DNA of 5,049 nt, from contig CAIZKE010000307.1 of the NCBI GenBank assembly GCA_903933475.1, forward strand, positions 1-5,049, written 5' to 3'. Numbering within the stretch: the first letter of the stretch is position 1; every line of letters starts with the position of its first letter. Source of the stretch: an uncultured Alphaproteobacteria bacterium (lineage in GTDB: Bacteria; Pseudomonadota; Alphaproteobacteria; Caulobacterales; Caulobacteraceae). A model generated the notes under the pieces. That model worked only from the letters and a program-made list of their open reading frames with translations, ran no database searches and was not told the origin of the DNA. This document shows, one piece after another, positions 1-5,049 of this stretch. The position numbers and the translations under genes were made by a program.

Positions 1-2284
1 CCACCGACCTATCCGGCCGGTCCATGGGGTAGAGGCGAAGGATGTCCCGGGCCCAGACCTGGTAGGGGTCCCGGACCAGGGCCTCCACCCGTGTCACCGC
101 CAGCCTGCGGGGCCGGGCCTCCAAGGGCGGGCAGGGCGCGGGACGCAGGGCCGGCGCAAAGGGGCCGGGCCCGTCGAGGGCCTCCGCGAGATCCCCCAGG
201 TCCGGGCGCCCGGCAAGGGTCGCGCCGGCGCCCCGGGCGAGGGTCCGCAGCCGCCAGAGCCAGCGGGACTCCAGGACGGGCGCGCCGCGCCGCCGCCGGG
301 TGTTCAGCAGGAACACCTCGGGTGCGCAGGCCGACTGGGCGAAATCGTGCGCCGACAGGGCGATCCGCCGCTCGGGCGCCGGCAGTCCCAGGGCCTTTCG
401 CATGGTCCTGGAGAGGAAGGGGTCCACCCCGGCCGCCTGGGGCCAGACGCCTTCCTCAAGCCCGGCCAGGATCACGCGGTCGGCCCGCGCCATCCGCGCC
501 TCCATGGCGCCCAGTATGCGGAGCCTCGGGTGGCTGGCCCGGGCGGACCGCACGCTCTCGCCCGCGACCAGGGCCTCGAAGAGTTCGATGAAGCCGGCGA
601 TCGTGAGTTCCGGCGTCGCCGCGCCGTCCTCGACCAGCTGGGCCAGGAGCCGGGCCATGGCCTCGCCATCGGGGCCGGCCCAGAGGGCGCCGGCGCTACC
701 GTCTGCCGGGGTGCACAGGGCTTCCAGGGCCTGGGTCAGGCGGAGGGCCCAGGCGTCGGCGTGCCGGGTCTCCGGGCCAGGCCCATCGGGTTCCGCCAGG
801 GCGGCGGCATAGGCCTCCAGGAGCCGCAGGGCTTCAGGTCCTGCGGGGTCGCGTGCCGTCTCTCCGCGACGCCGCAGTTCATCCAGGGTCTCGGAGCGCG
901 TCCGGCGCAGGGCGCGTCTTTCGAGGTCGTCCCGGGCCGCCGCAAGGGCTTCCGGGTCCCTCTGAAGCGTGACGAGGGGGTGCTTGAGCAGGCCCAGCAG
1001 GACCGAGGGCAGGGCGGGGTCCGCCAGGGCCCGTGCCGCAAGGCTGGCGAGGACGGCGCAGGGGCGGCCCGCGAGGGGCTCTCCTGCCGAGGCGTCCGCC
1101 GTCACGCCCCAGCGGGCGAGGCGCGCGCAGACCCTGCGGGCCAGGTCCTGGTCCGGGGTCACCAGGGCAGCGGTCCGTCCGGGGGTCTCCAGGGTCTCGC
1201 GGAGCAGCAGGGCGGCGGTGAGGGCACAGGCCTCCTCGTCCCGGGAGGAGATCACCGTCAGGCCCTCCAGCCCCCGGGTGATGGTCCTGACGCCCGGGCC
1301 GTTCTCGTCGGCGACGGTCGCCAGCCAGTCCGAGGTGCGCGCCGCCGGTCGAAGGGCGAGGCTGATGAGCTTGCGACGGTCGGCCCCCTGCGGGTCCTCG
1401 CCGCCAAACGCTCCCCAGACGCGGACGTCCTTGCGGGCGACACCGGAGCTTCTCAGGAGTTCGTGCAGAGCGGCCTGCGGATGCTGGTCGTCCACCTCAA
1501 GTCCCATCGCCTCGGGCGAGAGATCGTCGGTGTCCAGCCCGGGAAGGACCACGGCACCCCGGGGGGCTGCGGCGATGACCCGGAGAAGGCCGGCTGTGGC
1601 CTGGACCGATCCTGTCGATCCGGCGGCGATGAGCAGGCCCGGCGGTGGCACTTCCCGCCACCGTTCCGCCAGGGCGCGAAGCAGGAGGACGCGACGGCGG
1701 CTGACATCCTCCAATCCCAGCGCCTCCAGCCTGCGGGGCCAGAGGTCGAGGGCCGTGCGGAGCAGGTCGAGGGAGACCTGCCAGTGCTCTGCCATTTCCG
1801 CCCCTACCAGGGAGTCCAGGTTCTCGCCGGTCACCTCCTCGATCTGCAGGCTGTCGAAGAAGGCGCCCAGGGCGTCGGCAAGGCCGAGGGCCTCTGCGGG
1901 ACCTGGCGTCCGTCCCCGGCTGGCCGAAAGGTCGCCCACCAGCTTCAGAAGTTCGAACCGCCGCCGCACCGGGGTGATGGCAGGCGGCAGGTCGAGCATG
2001 ACCTCGCCGGGCTCAAAGGGCGCCTCGCCAGCCTCGAGGTCGCCCAGGGGGCGGATCCGTGGCGGCAGCAGGGCGCCGGCCGTACCGGCCCGTCGTAGGA
2101 AGGCCTCGGTGAGGGACCGCGCCGCCCGCCGTGTCGGGGTCAGGACGACGGCATCCGAAAGGGCCTCGGGGCCCTCGCCTTCGGTCAGGGCCAGCAGGCC
2201 TTCCGCCAGGTCGTCCAGGAACGGCCGGTCAGCGGGAATCGTGTACCAGCGGGGTCCCTTCCGGCTCAGGAATTCAGCCTTCAT
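1..2284 (-). CDS. addB: Double-strand break repair protein AddB, 5' part (3' end beyond left edge)
   Basis: AddB partners AddA in the cytoplasmic helicase-nuclease that resects double-strand breaks for RecA-dependent recombination. I translated the minus strand from the ATG at 2284; it stays open for 761 codons to the window edge. Visible landmarks: TPTRRAAR (residues 49-56, motif Ia-like), AGSTGS (221-226, motif III-like), a motif V-like stretch ending GLEEGVWP (608-615), SRWL (673-676, motif VI region), and LAVTRVEAL followed by RDPY (728-741), which opens the C-terminal PD-(D/E)XK nuclease domain. The catalytic nuclease residues lie outside the window; alphaproteobacterial AddB is about 1000 residues, so roughly a quarter is missing. 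No Walker A GxxGxGK[ST] is present in the N-terminal region. The start overlaps the murU stop as ATGA; only a weak CAGG (2296-2293) precedes it, which suggests translational coupling. addA would be expected next downstream. Identity is firm from several family motifs in order. Confidence 0.95.
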   Translation of the reverse strand, partial: MKAEFLSRKGPRWYTIPADRPFLDDLAEGLLALTEGEGPEALSDAVVLTPTRRAARSLTEAFLRRAGTAGALLPPRIRPLGDLEAGEAPFEPGEVMLDLPPAITPVRRRFELLKLVGDLSASRGRTPGPAEALGLADALGAFFDSLQIEEVTGENLDSLVGAEMAEHWQVSLDLLRTALDLWPRRLEALGLEDVSRRRVLLLRALAERWREVPPPGLLIAAGSTGSVQATAGLLRVIAAAPRGAVVLPGLDTDDLSPEAMGLEVDDQHPQAALHELLRSSGVARKDVRVWGAFGGEDPQGADRRKLISLALRPAARTSDWLATVADENGPGVRTITRGLEGLTVISSRDEEACALTAALLLRETLETPGRTAALVTPDQDLARRVCARLARWGVTADASAGEPLAGRPCAVLASLAARALADPALPSVLLGLLKHPLVTLQRDPEALAAARDDLERRALRRTRSETLDELRRRGETARDPAGPEALRLLEAYAAALAEPDGPGPETRHADAWALRLTQALEALCTPADGSAGALWAGPDGEAMARLLAQLVEDGAATPELTIAGFIELFEALVAGESVRSARASHPRLRILGAMEARMARADRVILAGLEEGVWPQAAGVDPFLSRTMRKALGLPAPERRIALSAHDFAQSACAPEVFLLNTRRRRGAPVLESRWLWRLRTLARGAGATLAGRPDLGDLAEALDGPGPFAPALRPAPCPPLEARPRRLAVTRVEALVRDPYQVWARDILRLYPMDRPDRSV

Positions 2285-2994
2285 CCGGTGAGCCTGGCTT
2301 CGGCTTCCGCCCGGGCGGCGGGGTCCCCCACGTGCATCCAGAAGGCGTCCATGACCACGCCGAACAGGCGGCCCTGGCCCTGCAATCGCCACCAGACCGG
2401 AAGGATGGAGAAGGCGCCGTCCGGCTCCCCGTCCAGGATCTCCGGCTTGAGGATCTGGAAGCCGACATTGGCGAAGGGCGCCGGCTGGGCGTCGTCGGCC
2501 GAATGGGTGAGGCGGCCGTCGGCGTCCATCAGGAATCCCCTCGGCCCCTCGAACCCTATGCCGTGACCCCTGCGGGTGAGCAGGAGCAGCATGTCCATGC
2601 GCGCCGGATCCCAGGCCGCCTTCAACTGCTCGAGGGGGGGTGTTGCGCCCTCGGTCCAGAGGGAGTCGATGTTGGCAACGAAGATCGGCTCGCGGCCCAG
2701 CAGGGGCAGGGCATTGCGCACCCCGCCTCCGGAGTCGAGCAGGGCAGCGCGTTCGTCGGCGATGAGGATCTCGATATCGGTCCGCCGGGCGAGGTGGGCC
2801 TCCAGCATGTCGGCGAAGTGGTGGACGTTGACCACCGCCCTGCGCACCCCCGCCTCGACCAGCCGGTCCAGGACCCGGTCAATGAGGGTCCGGCCGGCCA
2901 CCTCCACCAGGGCCTTGGGCCGGGTCTCAGTGAGCGGACGCATCCGGGTTCCCAGGCCAGCGGCGAGGACCATGGCGCTTTCGGGCCCCCTCAT
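2281..2994 (-). CDS. murU: MurU-like N-acetylmuramate alpha-1-phosphate uridylyltransferase
   Basis: A 237-residue sugar-1-phosphate nucleotidyltransferase (NTP_transferase fold). The family signature GLGTRMRPLT is at residues 13-22 with the following conserved lysine K27 (TRPK). Next come NVHH (56-59), the LLDSGGG loop (85-91), a metal-binding NxD-type site N108-I109-D110, and a C-terminal WMHVGDP (219-225). MurU uses UTP and MurNAc-1-phosphate to make UDP-MurNAc, bypassing de novo MurA/MurB synthesis; the role is known from Pseudomonas. Placement directly after an AmgK-like kinase, the enzyme that makes its substrate, is the main reason to prefer MurU over mannose-1-phosphate guanylyltransferase or glucose-1-phosphate thymidylyltransferase, names such proteins often receive. 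The frame can be extended to a GTG at 3084, but the added 30 residues are Arg/Pro/Gly-rich, lie inside the kinase gene and precede the conserved N-terminus. The ATG at 2994 forms an ATGA overlap with the kinase stop and has GGAAG 7 bases upstream. Substrate is inferred, fold is certain. Confidence 0.86.
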   Translation of the reverse strand: MRGPESAMVLAAGLGTRMRPLTETRPKALVEVAGRTLIDRVLDRLVEAGVRRAVVNVHHFADMLEAHLARRTDIEILIADERAALLDSGGGVRNALPLLGREPIFVANIDSLWTEGATPPLEQLKAAWDPARMDMLLLLTRRGHGIGFEGPRGFLMDADGRLTHSADDAQPAPFANVGFQILKPEILDGEPDGAFSILPVWWRLQGQGRLFGVVMDAFWMHVGDPAARAEAEARLTG

Positions 2995-4082
2995 CGGCGC
3001 GCTTCCGCCGGGACGCAGGCGTCGAGCCAGTCCCGCAGATCTGCCAGGCCGGGGTCGGCCAGGCACCGGTCCAGATAGCCCCACATCCGAGGCAGGAAGG
3101 CCTCGTACTTCGGCCGGCCGTCCCGCTTCACCAGCCGGGCGAAGACGCCGAGGATCCGGCAGATGTTCAGGGCCCCCAGGGCGTGGAAGTCAGCGACGAA
3201 CGGCAACTCATCTGCATAACGGGATCGGTCCAGGTAGAGTTGCAGTGTCCTGTCCGATAGCTCCGGGCTGACGTCGCGGCGCGCGTCGTGCAGCAGCATG
3301 GAGACGTCCCAGGCAGGATGGGCTCGCAGGGCGTCCTGGAAATCCACCATGCCGACCCGGGCGGGTCCCTCCCGGTCCGGCAGCCAGATCAGGTTCTCCA
3401 CGTGATAGTCGCGGTGGCAGAAGACCGAGGCCCCCGCCTCGCCCCGCTCGAGTATCGGCCGCCAGAGCGCCGCCCAGTCCGCACGGGCGGAGGCGTCGAT
3501 CCGCACCTCCGGGCGCAGGGCTGGCAGCCAGTCGGGCAGGAGGTCGGCGGCGGTCTCCAGGGCCAGGGCGTCGTAGGTCAGGAGCGGCCAGTCGACCCCT
3601 GGGGCTGCGCCCAGCCGGTCCGGGACCGGGCTGGCCTGCATGTGGACCAGGGCCTCCACCGCGGCCTCGTAGAGGGGCCCCTCGTCGGCGCCGCCGGCGA
3701 TCCGGGCGCCGAACAGGTCATCGCCGAGGTCCTCCATCACCGCCAGGCCAAGTTCGGCGTCGAAGGCCTCGATCCGCGGTGCCGACAGCCCGGACCGGGT
3801 TAGCCAGCCGGCGACGGCGACGAAGGCGTCTACCCGTCCGGCGGCCAGCCGCGCCATGGCGTTGTAGCCGAGGGTCCTGCGCGTCCCGGCGTCGGCGTCC
3901 GGCGGACACGGCGCGGATTCTACCGGCGGCTGGTCCATGAAGATCCGCCGGCTGCCGTCGGCCAGGAACAGGCGTTCGTAGGCGCGGGTCGAGGCGTCGC
4001 CCGCCAGGCCTTCGCGCCGGGCGTCCTGCAGGCCGGCGGCCAGGAGGAAGCTCGCCTTCAGGGCCTCGCGTTCTGCCGTCAC
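2991..4082 (-). CDS. amgK: AmgK-like N-acetylmuramate/N-acetylglucosamine anomeric kinase (APH-fold phosphotransferase)
   Basis: A 363-residue protein of the aminoglycoside phosphotransferase (APH/choline kinase) fold, usual length for AmgK. From the GTG at 4082 the motifs are: GDASTRAYERL (28-38), a glycine-loop equivalent typical of this kinase group; MDQPP (49-53); MEDLGDD (116-122, hinge region); the catalytic loop HRDYHVENL (223-231) with D225 as likely catalytic base and N230 as metal ligand; and VDFQDA (246-251) with D247 as the second metal-binding aspartate. AmgK phosphorylates MurNAc and GlcNAc at the anomeric carbon in the cytoplasm, feeding MurU. The adjacent murU-like gene supports this role over drug resistance, despite the family name. 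The open frame runs upstream to an ATG at 4202, but those 40 residues are low-complexity, lie inside tsaE and are not family-like; the GTG overlaps the tsaE stop (GTGA) and has a strong Shine-Dalgarno 8 bases upstream. All kinase residues look intact. Confidence 0.88.
   Translation of the reverse strand: MTAEREALKASFLLAAGLQDARREGLAGDASTRAYERLFLADGSRRIFMDQPPVESAPCPPDADAGTRRTLGYNAMARLAAGRVDAFVAVAGWLTRSGLSAPRIEAFDAELGLAVMEDLGDDLFGARIAGGADEGPLYEAAVEALVHMQASPVPDRLGAAPGVDWPLLTYDALALETAADLLPDWLPALRPEVRIDASARADWAALWRPILERGEAGASVFCHRDYHVENLIWLPDREGPARVGMVDFQDALRAHPAWDVSMLLHDARRDVSPELSDRTLQLYLDRSRYADELPFVADFHALGALNICRILGVFARLVKRDGRPKYEAFLPRMWGYLDRCLADPGLADLRDWLDACVPAEARR
3002..3006 (-). promoter_or_regulatory. 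Probable Shine-Dalgarno sequence of the murU-like gene
   Basis: GGAAG on the minus strand, 7 bases before the ATG at 2994-2992 and within the end of the kinase coding region. It is a moderate match, but together with the ATGA overlap and the position of the conserved N-terminal motif it supports the shorter murU start. Confidence 0.5.
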
Positions 4083-4531
4083 GCCACGCGCTCCTTCCAG
4101 GTTCCGAAGCCGACCAGCCGCGCCGCGCGGCCCTCGCCCTCCATGGACAGCTCTAGATCGAGTCGGTTGGCGGGAAGACGCCCTTCGAGCCGTTCCGGCC
4201 ATTCGATCAGGGCCGCCCCGTGGATGAGGGCCTCCTCCAGCCCGATTTCCCAGGCCTCGTCGGGGTCTTCCAGCCGGTAGAGGTCGAAATGGGCGATCTC
4301 GAAGTCCGGCCCGGCATAGGTCTGGACGAGGGTAAAGGTCGGGCTTGGTGCATCCTCGTCCGGAGTGGTCAGGGCGCGGATCAGGGCCCGGGCAAGGCAG
4401 GACTTTCCCGCCCCCAGGCCACCGCTGAGGCAGATGGCCTCACCGGGGTGCAGGAGCGGGGCCAGGCGTCGGCCGAGCGCCTCCGTGTCAGGCTCTGCGG
4501 GCAGGTCGATGCGCCGGGGCAGGCGGGTCAA
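4079..4531 (-). CDS. tsaE: tRNA threonylcarbamoyladenosine biosynthesis ATPase TsaE
   Basis: A 150-residue protein, normal size for TsaE (YjeE family). TsaE is the ATPase that works with TsaB and TsaD to cycle the complex that puts threonylcarbamoyl on adenosine 37 of ANN-decoding tRNAs. Sequence signs: Walker A GGLGAGKS (37-44), the switch-like SPTFTLVQTY (63-72), HFDLYRL (81-87) with the conserved aspartate D83, and IEWPER (109-114), all in canonical order. The predicted start is TTG at 4531-4529, which overlaps the acyltransferase stop as TTGA. No ATG or GTG occurs between this TTG and the conserved region that would leave a normal N-terminus, and the only possible Shine-Dalgarno is a weak GGA 9 bases upstream (4543-4541), so reinitiation by ribosomes ending the upstream gene seems likely. 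Function is confident; the exact start is less so. Confidence 0.95.
   Translation of the reverse strand: MTRLPRRIDLPAEPDTEALGRRLAPLLHPGEAICLSGGLGAGKSCLARALIRALTTPDEDAPSPTFTLVQTYAGPDFEIAHFDLYRLEDPDEAWEIGLEEALIHGAALIEWPERLEGRLPANRLDLELSMEGEGRAARLVGFGTWKERVA
4091..4098 (-). promoter_or_regulatory. Shine-Dalgarno sequence of the amgK-like kinase
   Basis: On the minus strand the bases read GGAAGGAG, a near-perfect match to the anti-Shine-Dalgarno, with 8 bases between it and the GTG at 4082-4080. It lies inside the last codons of tsaE. It decides the kinase start in favour of the GTG over the upstream in-frame ATG at 4202, and it is the strongest ribosome binding site seen at any junction in this window. 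Confidence 0.8.
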
Positions 4532-5049
4532 AAGGGTCGATCCGGATGTGCGGGAAGGACCGTCTCCACATAGGCCTTCAGCTCGGCCGTCGCGGCCTCG
4601 GCGTCACTCCCAAGGCGGGAGGGGTCGATGAGGGGCCCCACGCTGAGGGTGAACCTTCCACCCCTTTTGTTCAGGAGTTCGTGGAACAGGGTGATGTCCC
4701 GTAGCTCCTGGGAGACCCGGTCGAAGGCGTGGAACAGGGTCGACCAGGGACCCGTCATGTGGACCGGCGCCACCGGGGCGCCGTGTCGCCGGGCGATGGA
4801 CAGGGCCGAACTCATCCAGGGCGGATCCGACAGGGTCCCGTCCAGCGCCCGCCTGGACAGCCGGCCTGCGGGAAAGATCGCCAGCGCCCGTTCCGCCTCC
4901 ATGGCTTCGCGGGTCATCTGCAGGGTGGTGCGGGTACGGTCCCGGGTACGCTTGGCTTCGACCCATTCCACGGGGATCAGGACCTCGGAGAACCGCGGTA
5001 CAACCCTGTGGGCGTCGGCATTGGCGTAGAAGCAGAGGTCGGGGCGCCG
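4528..5049 (-). CDS. PlsC-like lysophospholipid/glycerolipid acyltransferase, C-terminal part (5' end beyond right edge)
   Basis: The frame is open from the right edge and ends in TGA at 4530-4528, giving 173 residues of a longer protein. The best marker is FPAGRLS (fragment residues 59-65), corresponding to acyltransferase block III (usually FPEGTRS), followed by a DPPWMSSALSIARRHGAPVAPVHMTG stretch typical of this family (the conserved PVAPVH segment matches block IV); the whole resembles stand-alone alphaproteobacterial and hemolysin-like (COG3176-type) acyltransferases. Such enzymes transfer a fatty acyl group from acyl-ACP or acyl-CoA to a lysophospholipid, glycerol phosphate or lyso-amino-acid lipid at the inner membrane. 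The catalytic HX4D block I must lie upstream, outside the window, so activity cannot be judged. The acceptor cannot be determined from this fragment. An internal GTG at 4971 is not a believable start because clear family sequence continues upstream of it to the edge. It overlaps tsaE by four bases. Confidence 0.8.
   Translation of the reverse strand, partial: RRPDLCFYANADAHRVVPRFSEVLIPVEWVEAKRTRDRTRTTLQMTREAMEAERALAIFPAGRLSRRALDGTLSDPPWMSSALSIARRHGAPVAPVHMTGPWSTLFHAFDRVSQELRDITLFHELLNKRGGRFTLSVGPLIDPSRLGSDAEAATAELKAYVETVLPAHPDRPF

Noticed and set aside
347..2098. A 583-codon open frame on the plus strand opposite addB
   Set aside because: The product is a Gly/Arg/Gln-rich string with no family motif and lies antisense to an addB frame that carries several conserved motifs. 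Long antisense frames are expected in DNA with this GC bias at third codon positions.
1..2284. Very frequent CCAGGGC/GCCCTGG-type words, considered as a Chi-like or regulatory repeat
   Set aside because: They fall mostly in frame as Ala-Leu and Leu-Ala codon pairs (GCC CTG) in every gene, are not regularly spaced, and are explained by codon preference.
969..2291. A 440-codon plus-strand frame opposite addB
   Set aside because: Composition is almost entirely Arg, Ser, Ala and Pro with no domain-like pattern; it is another GC-driven shadow of addB.
2131..3271. Plus-strand frames of 315 and 231 codons opposite murU and the kinase
   Set aside because: They mirror the motif-bearing minus-strand genes, show low-complexity composition, and have no recognisable domain.
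2991..4082. An antibiotic resistance gene of the aminoglycoside phosphotransferase type
   Set aside because: The fold matches, but the N-terminal GDASTRAY motif, length and the adjoining murU-like gene fit the cell-wall sugar kinase AmgK much better.
2281..4531. Intergenic promoters or terminators inside the cluster
   Set aside because: There is no spacer between any of the genes, and no hairpin followed by a T-run was seen; any internal promoter would lie in coding sequence and cannot be supported by eye.
4628..5029. A 133-codon plus-strand frame opposite the acyltransferase
   Set aside because: No recognisable motif; the minus-strand frame carries the acyltransferase signature FPAGRLS and continues through the edge.

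Overview
The window is a single, fully coding, minus-strand gene cluster from a high-GC (roughly 70% by eye) alphaproteobacterium. Protein style and gene order (acyltransferase, tsaE, amgK-like kinase, murU-like nucleotidyltransferase, addB) fit Caulobacterales such as Caulobacter, Phenylobacterium or relatives. This placement is inferred from remembered family features, not from a search. No RNA gene, mobile element, CRISPR array, repeat array, promoter or terminator could be supported, and there is no intergenic DNA.

In the direction of transcription (right to left): (1) the 3' part of a PlsC-like lysophospholipid/glycerolipid acyltransferase enters at the right edge (5049-4528). (2) tsaE, the ATPase of tRNA t6A37 synthesis, 4531-4079. 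(3) An AmgK-type sugar kinase of the aminoglycoside phosphotransferase fold, 4082-2991. (4) A MurU-type sugar-1-phosphate nucleotidyltransferase, 2994-2281. (5) The first 761 codons of addB, the recombination subunit of the AddAB helicase-nuclease, 2284 to beyond the left edge.

Each of the four junctions is a 4-base overlap (NTGA: TTGA, GTGA, ATGA, ATGA), so the genes are almost certainly co-transcribed and probably translationally coupled. These overlaps also fix the starts: tsaE begins at TTG, the kinase at GTG (with a strong Shine-Dalgarno), and the nucleotidyltransferase at an ATG 30 codons inside its longest open frame.

Functionally the operon mixes housekeeping jobs: membrane lipid acylation, tRNA modification, peptidoglycan sugar salvage (MurNAc to MurNAc-1-P to UDP-MurNAc) and double-strand break repair. 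Nothing here looks like a new defence or mobile system. The points most worth a second look are the AmgK-MurU recycling pair, which automated annotation often mislabels, the unbroken chain of NTGA overlaps, and the degenerate features of AddB.
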